Assembly: GCF_001636845.1 (NCBI RefSeq)
Contig: NZ_LITT01000058.1
Span: forward strand, 62,001 to 126,000
Reading direction: 5' to 3'
DNA: 64,000 nucleotides
Source of the DNA: Clostridium ljungdahlii
Lineage (GTDB): Bacteria > Bacillota > Clostridia > Clostridiales > Clostridiaceae
Part shown: positions 26,144 to 36,314 of the stretch, piece by piece
How the letters are laid out: every line of letters begins with the position of its first letter
Position numbering within the stretch: the stretch's first letter is position 1
The notes under the pieces: model-generated
Seen by the model: the letters and a program-made list of their open reading frames with translations, nothing else
Told to the model about the DNA's origin: nothing
Databases searched by the model: none
Position numbers and translations under genes: made by a program

Positions 26144-27421
26144 ATGAGGAAATTTATATATAAATTTGAGCATATTTGTTCAGCAGTAAAAAAATTAAGT
26201 AAAAAAAAGAAAATAGTTTGCATTTGCTTGGCTGTTGTGACTATAGCAGCGTTAAGCACATATTCTATAATTAGCGGAAAATCTGATGAGGAAAAAACGT
26301 ATACGAGGAGTTATCCAGTAAAGACTTTAGAAATTAAGAGTGGGAGTTATCCTATGTCACTGCAATATCAGGGGCTAACTGGAGGTAGTGAAGTTAGAAA
26401 ATTATCTTTTAAAAGTTCGGCTAAAATTTTAAAAATATATGTATCTAAAGGTCAGCATGTAAAAAAAGGTGATAAGCTGGTAGATCTTGATAAAAGTGAT
26501 CTTAATTTTGCAGCACAAGCTGCTAAATCTCAAGTTGATGCAGCTTCTGCACAGTATAATAAGGCGGTAAATGGTGCGCAGCAGGAAGATGTAAGTAAAG
26601 CACAGATAGCGGTTAAAAATGCACAAGACAGTAATAATTATTATAAAGATTTGTATGATAAGTACTGTAAACTAAGTGATGCAGGGGCCATTTCGAAACA
26701 GGAATTAGATGATGTCAAGTTACAATTAGACAATTCCCAGAATGCATTAAATAGTGCAGAGCAGAGTCTTGAACAAGTGCAAAATGGTTCCAGAGATGAA
26801 GATAAAAAGTCACTGTTAGCACAATTAAATGAAGCAAAAGCAAATTATGATTCGAAACAAAATTTACTTCAAGATGCCTCTATGGCAGCAGATCAAAATG
26901 GATATGTGGTAGATGTACTGGGTAAAGAAGGAGAAATGCAGCAAGCAGGAGACTCAGTAGTTTTGTTTAGAAGTGAAAATGAAGTCATTACAGTTGGACT
27001 TTCAGATGATGATGTAAAGGAAGTAAAAGTTGGTACAAATGCAAAGGTCAAGATAGGGGATGACAGTGCAGAAGGGCAAATCATAAATGTAGTTCAAATG
27101 GCTGACAGTAAGTCTGGAACATATAGTGCAGAAATTAAACTTTCAAAACCAATAGATAATAAATTTTATGTAGGACAAACAGCAGCAGTTTATATAGATA
27201 TGGGGGATAAGAATGCAATATCTATTCCAATTAGTTCTGTTTTAAACGATGGTGAAGATTATGTTTATGTGATTGAAAATGGACATGCTGTTAAGAAAAA
27301 TGTAACTTTAGGTGATACTGATGAAGATAAAGTTTCAGTGGATGGTTTAAAAAATGGAGATGAGCTCGTAGTTGAAGGAATGAAAACTCTAAAATCAGGA
27401 TATAAAGTTACAGTTAAATAA
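26144..27421 (+). CDS. RND efflux adaptor (membrane fusion protein)
   Basis: This 425-residue HlyD/AcrA-type adaptor is anchored by one N-terminal helix (about 22-42) after a Lys-rich stretch. It has a split lipoyl domain (ILKIYVSKGQHVKKGDKLVDLD before, AADQNGYVVDVLGKEGEM after), a long alpha-helical coiled-coil hairpin between them (about 125-250), then beta-barrel and membrane-proximal domains. AAAGGAGG precedes the ATG. The pump gene follows after 19 bases. No outer-membrane factor is found, as expected for a single-membrane cell. Confidence 0.9.
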   Translation: MRKFIYKFEHICSAVKKLSKKKKIVCICLAVVTIAALSTYSIISGKSDEEKTYTRSYPVKTLEIKSGSYPMSLQYQGLTGGSEVRKLSFKSSAKILKIYVSKGQHVKKGDKLVDLDKSDLNFAAQAAKSQVDAASAQYNKAVNGAQQEDVSKAQIAVKNAQDSNNYYKDLYDKYCKLSDAGAISKQELDDVKLQLDNSQNALNSAEQSLEQVQNGSRDEDKKSLLAQLNEAKANYDSKQNLLQDASMAADQNGYVVDVLGKEGEMQQAGDSVVLFRSENEVITVGLSDDDVKEVKVGTNAKVKIGDDSAEGQIINVVQMADSKSGTYSAEIKLSKPIDNKFYVGQTAAVYIDMGDKNAISIPISSVLNDGEDYVYVIENGHAVKKNVTLGDTDEDKVSVDGLKNGDELVVEGMKTLKSGYKVTVK

Positions 27422-27440
27422 AAGAAGAGGAGAATATAAT

Positions 27441-30400
27441 ATGGGATTAATTAAGGCGGCTATAAAAAATAAAAAGATTGTATTATTCCTGGTGGCTATA
27501 GTTATAATTGGTGGTTTTTACTGTTATAGTGGTATTTCAAAACAGGAAACACCTGATGTTGCATCTCCAGCAGCTATGATTACTACGGTTTATCCAGGTG
27601 CCTCATCTAGTGATATAGAAAAGTTAGTTACTAAAAAAGTTGAACAGAAAGTTGAAGAAGTTGATGGATGTGATTATGTAGAATCTTATTCAGAAAGTAA
27701 TGCATCAATAGTTATCATATATTTAAACAATGATGCTGATCAAGATAAAGCATGGAGAGATTTAAGAGACAAGGTAAAGGATTTAAAGTCTGATCTTCCA
27801 AATGGATGTAATGATAGTGAAATTAATACTAACCTTGCAGAAACGGCTGGTATCATAATAAGTGTATCAGGCAATAATTATTCTTATCAACAATTGGGAA
27901 ATTATGCTGATGATATAAAGAAGCAGCTTCGTGATACTAGTGGTATTTCTAGAATAGATGTAGAAGGTAAGCAGGACAGGCAAGTGAAAGTACAGGTAGA
28001 TTGGAATAAAATAAATAAATATCAAGTATCTGTAGCAGATGTATGTTCTGTATTAAGTGCACAAAATGTAGACATACCATCGGGGTCTTTAAATCTAGTT
28101 ACAGGTAAAATAAAAGTAAATACACCTGGTATGTTTAGTTCACTGCATGATATAGAAAATACTGTTGTAGGAGTTTCAAGCAGCACTGGTGAGACCGTAA
28201 GAATCAAGGATATAGCTAAAGTATATATGGATTATGATGATGATTCAAATTACAAATTTACTGACAATGGTCAAAATGCAGTATTACTTGCGGGATATTT
28301 TCAAAAAAATAAAAATATAGTTCCAATAGGAAAAGATATAACAAAAAAATTAGACACGATAAAAAAGCAGATGCCAAAGGATTTAACTATAGATGAGATT
28401 ACTTTTCAGCCTAAAGATGTAAGCGATTCTGTTTCTTTCTTTATGAAAAATCTCAGAGATGGAATAATACTTGTAATTGTAACTGTCCTTATAGGTATGG
28501 GCTTTAGAAATTCAATGGTAGTATCTGCAGTTATACCTATATCAATATGTATGACATTTATCATTATGTATGCACTTGGAATTAAAGTTGAGCAGATGTC
28601 AACTACGGCACTTATTATAGCCCTTGGAATACTTGTTGATGATGCCATAGTAATAGGAGATGTCATACAGGTTGGAATAGATGAAGGCATGACAAGGGAT
28701 GAAGCAGCATTTAATGGTATAAAGAAGCTCTTTGTTCCAGTATTTACATCTACTCTAATTATTGTAGGAGCCTTTTTACCTCTATTATCAATATCAGGAG
28801 AAGTAGGTGAGTTTTTAAAAAGCCTGCCGCAGGTTGTTATAATATGTGTAATTTGCTCTTATTTATCTGCGCTGCTTGTAACTCCGGCTATGTCCTCATT
28901 GTTTTTTAGAAAAAGCAAGGAAAGTACCAGAAAAAATCCAATTCGTATGATGTTTGAGAACCTTTTAAAATATGGACTTAAACACAAGAAAAGTATTATT
29001 GGGGCAGCACTAGCTGTTTTTGCAGTAGCATTAATTTTAATTAATACACTCGGAATGCAGCTTTTTCCATATGTAGATAAGAATGAAGTATATATAGATG
29101 TTGCAAATGAGAAGTTTGACGATATAAAAAGTACCAGTAAGCTTGTAAAAAATATAGAAGGCGTATTAAAACAGCAAAAAGAGGTTACAGCTTATACTTC
29201 AGCTATAGGTGGTGGCATGCCTCCATTTTATGTAACACTGCCTACAGTTAATCCTTCTAATGATGTAGCTCAAATTATGGTAAAAGTAGATTTGGATAAG
29301 ACTAAAAAGTTTAAGACAAGACAGGAATTGGTTGAACATATTCAAGAAGAACTGGATAGTAAAATTTCAGGAGGTACAGCTACAGTAAAACAACTTGAAG
29401 AAGCAGTACCTATAGGGGCACCAGTGCGCTTGAGAATTACTGGAGATGATTTAGATCAGATTGAGAATGCTTCCGAAAAAATACAGCAGCAATTAAAAAA
29501 TATACCTGGAACTATGAATATAAGAGATGATGCAGCTAAAAAAAGTTATCAATATGAAATAAATATAGATGAAAATAGGGCATCACAGCTTGGGTTATTG
29601 AAATCAGATATTCTGCAGCAGATAAATATTGCACTTAAAGGTTATACAGCTTCTGTTTATAGAAAAAATGGCAGTGAATATGATATCATGGTTAAAACAA
29701 ATATTTCATCTGTAGGAGACCTTAAAAATTTATATATTGAATCAAGTGTTACCAAGAACAAGGTGCCTTTATATGAAGTAGCATCTATTAAGCTTAACTC
29801 AGAGTTGGATGAGATAAAGCATTATAAAGAGGATAGGACTATAACTGTTTATAGTGATGTTAAAAGTGGATATAATTCAGTTGATATAGAAAATGCATTA
29901 AAGCAAAAAATAGATGGAATGAATTTAGACCCAGTAAAAGTTATATATGATGGGGAAAAGGCTCAAATAAGTAAGTACTTTACAAGTCTTGGCATAGCAG
30001 GTGTACTTATTTTAGCAATAGTATATATACTTTTATTTATTCAATTTAAATCATTTGTACAACCTCTTGTAATAATGTGTGCACTGCCGCTGTCTCTTAT
30101 AGGAGTGTCAATAGGACTTCACGCTTTTGGAATGGATTTGTCACTTACAGCTTTTATGGGTGTAATAAGTTTAATTGGAGTTGTTATAAGAAATGCCATA
30201 CTTCTTATTGAATATATAAATAATGGTAGAGAAGATGGGCTTTCTGTAGATGATGCTTGTATGTATGCTGTAAGTCAAAGATTCAGACCTATAATATTAA
30301 GTTCTGTAGCGACTATTACAGCACTTATACCACTAGCTTTTTCAGGAAGTGCACTATTTGGTCCTATGTCGGTTGCTATGATGTTTGGTCTTTTAACAGC

Positions 30401-30482
30401 TACTTTCTTAACATTTATTGTCGTTCCAGTAATTTATTCTTTAGTAAATAATAAACTTGAATGTAGAGTAAAAAAATTATAA
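27441..30482 (+). CDS. RND family efflux transporter
   Basis: This is a proton-driven multidrug pump subunit of 1013 residues. It has twelve membrane helices in the 1+5, 1+5 pattern of AcrB-type pumps, with two large outer loops. The proton-relay aspartates in helix 4 are Asp400 and Asp401 in GILVDDAIVIGD. The N-terminus has QETPDVASPAAMITTVYPGASSSDIEKLV, typical of the family. The second half repeats the fold (LTAFMGVISLIGVVIRNAILLIE). It pairs with the adaptor upstream and is likely under the divergent TetR regulator. The substrate is not readable. Confidence 0.93.
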   Translation: MGLIKAAIKNKKIVLFLVAIVIIGGFYCYSGISKQETPDVASPAAMITTVYPGASSSDIEKLVTKKVEQKVEEVDGCDYVESYSESNASIVIIYLNNDADQDKAWRDLRDKVKDLKSDLPNGCNDSEINTNLAETAGIIISVSGNNYSYQQLGNYADDIKKQLRDTSGISRIDVEGKQDRQVKVQVDWNKINKYQVSVADVCSVLSAQNVDIPSGSLNLVTGKIKVNTPGMFSSLHDIENTVVGVSSSTGETVRIKDIAKVYMDYDDDSNYKFTDNGQNAVLLAGYFQKNKNIVPIGKDITKKLDTIKKQMPKDLTIDEITFQPKDVSDSVSFFMKNLRDGIILVIVTVLIGMGFRNSMVVSAVIPISICMTFIIMYALGIKVEQMSTTALIIALGILVDDAIVIGDVIQVGIDEGMTRDEAAFNGIKKLFVPVFTSTLIIVGAFLPLLSISGEVGEFLKSLPQVVIICVICSYLSALLVTPAMSSLFFRKSKESTRKNPIRMMFENLLKYGLKHKKSIIGAALAVFAVALILINTLGMQLFPYVDKNEVYIDVANEKFDDIKSTSKLVKNIEGVLKQQKEVTAYTSAIGGGMPPFYVTLPTVNPSNDVAQIMVKVDLDKTKKFKTRQELVEHIQEELDSKISGGTATVKQLEEAVPIGAPVRLRITGDDLDQIENASEKIQQQLKNIPGTMNIRDDAAKKSYQYEINIDENRASQLGLLKSDILQQINIALKGYTASVYRKNGSEYDIMVKTNISSVGDLKNLYIESSVTKNKVPLYEVASIKLNSELDEIKHYKEDRTITVYSDVKSGYNSVDIENALKQKIDGMNLDPVKVIYDGEKAQISKYFTSLGIAGVLILAIVYILLFIQFKSFVQPLVIMCALPLSLIGVSIGLHAFGMDLSLTAFMGVISLIGVVIRNAILLIEYINNGREDGLSVDDACMYAVSQRFRPIILSSVATITALIPLAFSGSALFGPMSVAMMFGLLTATFLTFIVVPVIYSLVNNKLECRVKKL

Positions 30483-30588
30483 AGATTTATTTACATTACA
30501 TTAGAAAGTTACATATTATATACAAACACATTAAAATGCAAACAAAGAATAACTTAGACTGAAAAATTATTGAGGAAGTGAGTTTGTA

Positions 30589-31002
30589 ATGCTAACACTT
30601 AAATGTAATGCAAAATTAGATGGAACATTTAAAGTACGTGCTAAAGTAGGAAACCATGAATATATTATGGACCATTCAATTGAGAATGGTGGAAAGGATG
30701 AAGGTGCGATACCAGGTCAAATGCTATTAGTGGCTTTAGCCGGATGCAAGTTAATGGTGATAAGCAGTTATGCTCAGAAAAGGAGAATTACTTTAGAAGA
30801 ATGTGAAGCTCAAATCACCGGTGATTTTGATGAAGTTGAGAATGGAATAGGTTTAAATATCAAAGTGGATATCTTAGTTAAAACAGACGCAGATGACAAA
30901 GAAATTAAAAAGATGAACGATTTTGTTGATAAAAATTGTAGTATTGCAGCCATCTTATCCCAACCTAACATTGTCGAAGGACAAGTAAAAAGAAAAGAAT
31001 GA
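30589..31002 (+). CDS. OsmC/Ohr-family thiol peroxidase-like protein
   Basis: This 137-residue protein of the OsmC superfamily detoxifies organic hydroperoxides with two cysteines. Cys53 (ALAGCKLMVIS) and Cys117 (DKNCSIAAILSQP) match the family's reactive pair, and EGAIPGQMLL precedes the first. GAGGAAGTGAG precedes the ATG. It lies 106 bases after the RND pump and could be a separate unit. The subfamily (OsmC, Ohr or YhfA) is undecided. Confidence 0.85.
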   Translation: MLTLKCNAKLDGTFKVRAKVGNHEYIMDHSIENGGKDEGAIPGQMLLVALAGCKLMVISSYAQKRRITLEECEAQITGDFDEVENGIGLNIKVDILVKTDADDKEIKKMNDFVDKNCSIAAILSQPNIVEGQVKRKE

Positions 31003-31098
31003 TATTTTATTAGTAAATAATAGGTTATATTAATCTTTATATATGTTCTGTAAATCATTATAAGTTTATATATTATTTTGAGAATAGAATTATTTTGT

Positions 31099-31137
31099 AT
31101 ACACACTTATACTTGTAAAAAATATATAAGTGTGTAT
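31099..31137. repeat. Perfect 13-bp inverted repeat
   Basis: ATACACACTTATA (31099-31111) and TATAAGTGTGTAT (31125-31137) face each other over 13 bases, between osmC and the YitT gene. It has no T tract, so it is either an operator for the YitT gene or a cruciform-type terminator. Confidence 0.45.
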
Positions 31138-31227
31138 TAGTATGAGTAAAAATTCTGTAATATTGAACCTGTGAGAAAAAACTATTATAATAAATATACT
31201 AATTAGGAAGGGGGTCGTTATAAAAAT

Positions 31228-32094
31228 ATGAAATTTAATATGAAATTTATAAAAAAAGATGACATTATAAATGTAATGCTTATTATTTTTGGAAGTTTTT
31301 TAGGATGTATTAGTGTCAACATGTTTTTAACTCATGCCCATTTATTAAGTGGTGGTGTTACTGGAATAGCTTTAATAATACAATATTTATTTAAAATACA
31401 AGCAGGATATGTTGTACTTATATTAAATATTCCTCTATTTATTTTAAGTATAATAAAATTAAATAAACGATTTACTATCTATTCATTGATAGGCATGTTA
31501 ACATTTTCAATAGGATTAATACTTACACAACCTATATCAAACATATTACATATTAATGATAATTTACTTTATTGTATTTATGGTGGAGTTTTAAATGGAA
31601 TAGGATTTGGTATTGTTTTTTCATATCATGGGTCTACAGGTGGTTTGGACATAATAGCTATGCTCATTAGAAAAAAGCATTCTAATTTTGATATAGGAAA
31701 AATATCTTTTTATATAAATCTTATTATAGTTTCCATTAGTGCTTTTATATTTGGAATACCCAATGCTCTTTATACGTTAATAGCCATGTATTTAACATCT
31801 GCTGTACTCGATAAAGTAGTACAAGGGTTATATAAATCTAAATCGGTAATCATTATTACTGATAAAGAAAGAGATGTTACCAAACATATACTTAAAGACC
31901 TTAACCGTGGAGTAACAATGCTCTATGGAGAAGGTGCCTATACTGAAAAACAAAAAAAGATACTCTTTTGTATAATTCCTTTATCTCAATTACCTGAATT
32001 AAAAAAGATTGTTACTTCTTGTGATAAAAAAGCTTTTATAAGTATATCTGATGCTTCTGAAATAATGGGAAAAGGATTTAAAAAAGCTATATAA
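31228..32094 (+). CDS. YitT family membrane protein
   Basis: This 288-residue protein has five to six membrane helices in the N-terminal DUF161 part (about 15-195; GGVTGIALIIQYLF and FSYHGSTGGLDIIAML are family motifs) and a soluble C-terminal DUF2179 domain (about 210-285; LYGEGAYTEKQKKILFCII). The biochemical function of the family is unknown; Firmicutes have many copies. A GAAGGGGG-type ribosome site precedes it with an unusual long spacing, so an ATG further in (31240) is possible. It is monocistronic, with a clear terminator. Confidence 0.9.
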   Translation: MKFNMKFIKKDDIINVMLIIFGSFLGCISVNMFLTHAHLLSGGVTGIALIIQYLFKIQAGYVVLILNIPLFILSIIKLNKRFTIYSLIGMLTFSIGLILTQPISNILHINDNLLYCIYGGVLNGIGFGIVFSYHGSTGGLDIIAMLIRKKHSNFDIGKISFYINLIIVSISAFIFGIPNALYTLIAMYLTSAVLDKVVQGLYKSKSVIIITDKERDVTKHILKDLNRGVTMLYGEGAYTEKQKKILFCIIPLSQLPELKKIVTSCDKKAFISISDASEIMGKGFKKAI

Positions 32095-32104
32095 GCACAA
32101 GAGA

Positions 32105-32144
32105 AGGGATTTCTATAATAGTTATGTTATAGAAGTCCTTTTTT
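32105..32144 (+). terminator. Terminator after the YitT gene
   Basis: AGGGATTTCTATAA and TTATAGAAGTCCTT form a 14-bp stem with one G-T wobble over TAGTTATG, followed by a T run. Confidence 0.85.
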
Positions 32145-32362
32145 AGTATTTGTAAAACTGTAATGGATTTTTTAGGATTAAAAGAGTGAGCTTTGTCAAT
32201 TACTTTTATGTTGAACAAATAGCAATGTCAAGTGAGAGCATGGGAAAATTAAAAGAAGAAATAGGCAAATTTAAATTATAGAATTAGTACCTTTTTAGAG
32301 TAAGATATTAGCATTTTATTACAATATATTTAAAGTTATATAATTAGGGAGGAAATTATTTT

Positions 32363-33067
32363 ATGAAACATAAAGTAATAACTATAATACTTGTACTTAT
32401 TATAGTGAGCAGTATTGGTTTGATATTAGGATGTGAAAATCGATCTAAGACATCAACTAATAGTACAAGTGGTAATTCGAATATGAAAACTTCAACTGAT
32501 AAAAATACAGATAAATCAGCTGCTAAGCAAGAGGTTAAGCAGAGGCAGGTTCAGGGAAAAGCAACAGATTTGGGAGCAGGTACATTTACAGTGGGGAAAG
32601 ATATAGAAGAAGGATTATATGATGTCACTCCAGAAGATGGACAAGGCAATTTTATAATTCAAAATACACAGCAACCAGATTTAACTGTAAATGAGATTTT
32701 AGGAAATGTAGGAGATATGGGTATTTCTAAAGCAAGGGTCGAGCTCGTAAAGGATGAACAAATACAATTAGAAGGTATAAACAAAACACATTTTGAACCT
32801 GTTACAGCTCTATTTATTACAGAACATAAAGCAACATCACTTTATAGTGGAAGGTGGAGTGTAGGAGAGGATATTGGTAGTGGAAGATATGTAGTGACAC
32901 CAGTAGTTGGAGAAGGAAATTTTATAGTTTACAGTAAGAATGAAATGCCTAAAGTAAATGAAATTTTAGGAAATTCTGGAGTGAAACAAGTAACTGTAAA
33001 TTTAGATGATGGAGATATAATTACAATAATGTCATTAAATCAAGTTGATTTTGCACCTCAAAAATAA
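32363..33067 (+). CDS. Lipoprotein with two repeated domains
   Basis: This 234-residue lipoprotein has a signal peptide ending LILGC (lipid-modified Cys24), then a Ser/Thr/Lys-rich linker to about residue 68, then two copies of one roughly 75-residue module. Unit 1 has GTFTVGKDIEEGLYDVTPEDG, GNFII and VNEILGN; unit 2 has GRWSVGEDIGSGRYVVTPVVG, GNFIV and VNEILGN. Each ends with an EGINKTHFEPV- or MSLNQVDFAPQ-type strand. It is a surface protein of unknown role. GGGAGGAAAT precedes the ATG, and a strong terminator follows. Confidence 0.85.
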   Translation: MKHKVITIILVLIIVSSIGLILGCENRSKTSTNSTSGNSNMKTSTDKNTDKSAAKQEVKQRQVQGKATDLGAGTFTVGKDIEEGLYDVTPEDGQGNFIIQNTQQPDLTVNEILGNVGDMGISKARVELVKDEQIQLEGINKTHFEPVTALFITEHKATSLYSGRWSVGEDIGSGRYVVTPVVGEGNFIVYSKNEMPKVNEILGNSGVKQVTVNLDDGDIITIMSLNQVDFAPQK

Positions 33068-33072
33068 TATAG

Positions 33073-33108
33073 AAACCCCAACTTAATTTTAAGTTGGGGT
33101 TTTGTTTT
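33073..33108 (+). terminator. Terminator after the repeated-domain lipoprotein
   Basis: AAACCCCAACTTA and TAAGTTGGGGTTTT form a long stem over ATTT, followed by GTTTTTG. Confidence 0.9.
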
Positions 33109-33263
33109 TGACGTCAAAAATAATTTAGATTTTATAATATGAGTTTAAATTGCAAAATTGCATACTTACAGAAATGTAAGATTCCACATTTTAATTGTAA
33201 GAGTCTAGTTATTGTTATAGATTACTTAAAAAAATATAATAGATTAAGAAAACATAAGTATAT

Positions 33264-35219
33264 GTGAGCATATACAAAAAGGCAGGGATATCAAATACTG
33301 TATCAGAATTAAGTAATAAATTTAAAGACAACTGTATTTTAAATAAGGATTTATTGGACTATTCAGGTGAAGGCAGTAATGATTTAAATAAACAATTGTA
33401 TGGTATAGCAGGTGTAATAATAGGTATAATTGTAATAGCAACTATGGCTGTCATATATAATTCTTTTCAGATAAGTGTAATTGAGAGAATGAAGCAATTT
33501 GGACTTTTGAGAGCTGTTGGAGCGACACCAGCACAGATTAGAAAAATAGTTTTGAGGGAAGCATCTATAATAAGTGCAATAGGCATTCCACTTGGGATTT
33601 TATCTGGAATATTTGCAATGTTTGTAGTGAGTAAGATATTTAGTATAATGTCAGATACAGCGTTTAACAATTTAAAAATAGTAATTCCTTACTATTTGAT
33701 TATCATAAGTGCATTAGTTGGATTAGCTTCAATATATTTATCTGCATTTATTCCAGCAAGGGCTGCAGCAAAGGTATCACCTTTAGTTGCTATAAGCAGC
33801 AGGACATCTATATCAAAGGAAAAGATAAGCAAAAAAAGGGGAAGTATTTTAAAAAGATTTTTGAGCATTGAAAGTTTAATGGCATTTAAAAATATAAAGA
33901 GAAATAAGAAAAAATTCAGAGTTACTGTTTTTTCAATGGTAATAAGTATAACACTTTTTATATTCTTTTCATCTTTTATAAATATGATGACAATTTTTAC
34001 AGATTCACAGTCTGAAGATGCAAAAATGAATTTTGAATTAATTGGTGTGATTGATAAAAATGGAGCAAGCTCCCTTAAAGAAAATATTATAAACAAAGTA
34101 AAGCAAAGTAAACTTGTAGATAAACAATATGTATCCTATGGAACTTATTCTTCCAGTATGTTGATTCCAAATGAAAAGAGAAATGATTACTTAGTCAAAA
34201 ATGTACCTAAGACTTATAGTGATGTGACCTTTGAAAATAAAAAGATGAGTTCTATAACAACATTGTTTGATATTTATGATGAGGACAAGATTAGAAGCAT
34301 TAAAGGCTATATTAAATCTGGCAAGGTAGATACTTCAAATATGGCTAAGGAAAATGGTGTTGTCATAGTAAAGAATAGTATGTTAACTGTAAATAAAAAA
34401 TACTATAATGGTTCAATTACTAATTTAAAAGTTGGAGATACTATTTATATTGATAAAAATATGATGTATAAACCAGTACAGGGAGAAGATTATATTGATA
34501 AGAACAAAAAGGAAAATGAAGAGTTTAATAAAGACAATATGATAAAGGTAAAAGTAGCAGCAGTAGTAGATGATGCACCATATCAATTTTATCCAGATAA
34601 TATTAAACTTTTTCATATTATAATGACAAAAGATGTGATGAAGAATATTACTGGTAGAGATTTAAATAAGATGCCTGTTAAAATATCTGAAATACGCTTA
34701 AAGGATAAAAAAGATGAGGATAAGTTTAATAGTTTTATTGAACCAATATGTGATAGAGAAGGAGTAAAGGCTGTTGATATATCCAAACAAGCTGAAGCTG
34801 CTAGAGGAGATACGCTGCAGCTTATGGTACTTATGTATGGATTTATAGCTATAATTTCTCTAATAGGTGCAGTTAATATAATAAATACTATAACTACCAA
34901 CCTGATTTTAAGAAAAAAAGAAATAGCATCTTTAAGTGCTATTGGCATGACTTATAAAAATATAAGACAGATGATATTAAAAGAAGGAGTTTTATATGGA
35001 TTATATGGTGCATTTTATGGCGGTATTGTAGGCAGCCTGTTATCTTATGCAGTGTCATCACCTATGAGAAAAATTATTGATTTTAAGTGGAATATTCCAT
35101 GGAACTTGATACTTGTGAGCGGATTAGCTGCAATATTTATAGGGTTAATATCTGTAATAAAACCTTTAGCTAGAATTAAAAGGGAAAATATAATAGATGT
35201 CATAAGACAAGAAGATTAA
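33264..35219 (+). pseudogene. ABC transporter FtsX-type permease, 5'-truncated
   Basis: The 651-residue frame carries two FtsX domains: the first around residues 45-175 (GIAGVIIGIIVIATMAVIYN, ERMKQFGLLRAVGATPAQIRKIV) and the second near the C-terminus (about 520-645, RKKEIASLSAIGMTYKNIRQMILKEG), with a large outer domain between. This matches BceB/MacB-like permeases of bacitracin-type ABC pumps, but the first membrane helix and most of the first outer domain are missing. There is an in-frame TAA at 33255, no Shine-Dalgarno at the GTG, and no ATP-binding gene nearby. It is probably a remnant; a truncated but still expressed form cannot be excluded. The two-component genes downstream are likely its former regulators. 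Confidence 0.65.
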
Positions 35220-35236
35220 GTGTAATATATAATATA

Positions 35237-35262
35237 GGGTTTCTAGATTAAAAATTGGTTTG
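35237..35262. repeat. Solo terminal repeat resembling the palindromic elements
   Basis: TATAGGGTTTCTAG followed by AAAAATTGGTTTGATATA resembles the left end of the elements at 1332, 11466 and 51636. No matching right end or palindrome is found, so it may be a leftover end or chance similarity. Confidence 0.4.
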
Positions 35263-35328
35263 ATATAGGCTATATGCTGCTAAATTTCACTGAGAATCCC
35301 ATAAATTAATCTTGTAGAAGGTGGTTAT

Positions 35329-35418
35329 ATGAGGTTTGGTTTTATGTTTGTTGCTGGACTTATTTGCGCTGCTATAATTATTATGGTTGTAAAAGATAGA
35401 AAGTCAAATAAAAAGTAA
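35329..35418 (+). CDS. 29-residue single-helix membrane peptide
   Basis: A short frame starts at an ATG 4 bases after AGAAGGTGG. It encodes MRFGFMFVAGLICAAIII, then MVVKDRKSNKK. One hydrophobic helix (residues 4-21) is followed by a basic tail, the layout of small regulatory membrane peptides. It lies between the truncated permease and the response regulator and ends before a strong terminator, so it could be its own transcription unit. I do not recognise a family. The ribosome site and topology are the only support. Confidence 0.5.
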   Translation: MRFGFMFVAGLICAAIIIMVVKDRKSNKK

Positions 35419-35490
35419 AGATAACAAATTGCTTCTCTAATTAAATATACAGTTCCATTGGCTGCGGATTTACAATTTACACGGATAATT

Positions 35491-35542
35491 ATTGATAAGC
35501 ACCAAATAAAAAAATATTTCATTTGATGCTTATCAATTTTTG
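35491..35542 (+). terminator. Terminator after the small membrane peptide
   Basis: ATTGATAAGCACCAAAT (35491-35507) pairs with ATTTGATGCTTATCAAT (35521-35537) with one bulge, followed by TTTTTG. Confidence 0.85.
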
Positions 35543-35612
35543 TATATAACTAGACAAAAACTTTAGTTAGCGTATAGAATATATTTTAAAGATATATTGT
35601 GGGGGTGCTAAT

Positions 35613-36311
35613 TTGAATAAAATATTACTTCTAGAAGATGATGAAGCACTGGCACTTGGAATTGATTTTACTCTTCAAGATGAGGGATATGAAGTGAAAA
35701 GGTGTTCCTGTGTTAGTGAATCTAAAAAAATTTTTGACAGTGAAACTTTTGACATTGTTATATTAGATGTGATGTTACCAGATGGAAGTGGATATGATGT
35801 ATGTAAATATATACGTAAAAAAAGTCAAATTCCAGTAATATTTCTAACTGCTTGTGACGAAGAAGTAAACGTTGTTTTAGGACTTGATATAGGTGCGGAC
35901 GATTATATAGCAAAGCCATTTAGAGTAAAAGAATTCATTTCTAGAATTAAGGCAATTTTGAGAAGAACGGAAAAAAACAATTCGGATAAGAGTGATATAT
36001 TAAAATCCGAAAAAATTGTTTTAAATACAACTAAATTAGAAGCCTATAGAAATGGATGTGATATGTCCCTTTCTATGCAGGAGTATAAATTGTTATTACT
36101 TTTTATGACTAATCCAAAAAGGGCTATGAATAGAGAAGAAATACTAGACAAGCTTAGCGAAGGAAGTGGAGATTACTTCGATACAAATACGCTTTCCGTA
36201 TACATAAAGAGGATAAGAGAAAAAATAGAGGATGACTCTTCAAATCCTAAGTATATAAAAACAAAAAGAGGATTTGGATATGAGTGGGATTTGGAAGTTG
36301 AAAAGGAGTAG
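35613..36311 (+). CDS. OmpR-family response regulator
   Basis: This 232-residue DNA-binding regulator has a receiver domain (1-115) with acidic pocket Glu8-Asp9-Asp10, phospho-acceptor Asp52 in VILDVMLPDG, and Lys in YIAKPF. A winged-helix domain (about 130-228) ends VKYIKTKRGFGYEW-like (PKYIKTKRGFGYEW). The start is TTG with GGGGGTG upstream. It is cotranscribed with the kinase 3 bases downstream. The subtype resembles regulators of bacitracin-type ABC pumps, matching the broken permease upstream. Confidence 0.93.
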   Translation: MNKILLLEDDEALALGIDFTLQDEGYEVKRCSCVSESKKIFDSETFDIVILDVMLPDGSGYDVCKYIRKKSQIPVIFLTACDEEVNVVLGLDIGADDYIAKPFRVKEFISRIKAILRRTEKNNSDKSDILKSEKIVLNTTKLEAYRNGCDMSLSMQEYKLLLLFMTNPKRAMNREEILDKLSEGSGDYFDTNTLSVYIKRIREKIEDDSSNPKYIKTKRGFGYEWDLEVEKE

Positions 36312-36314
36312 AAC

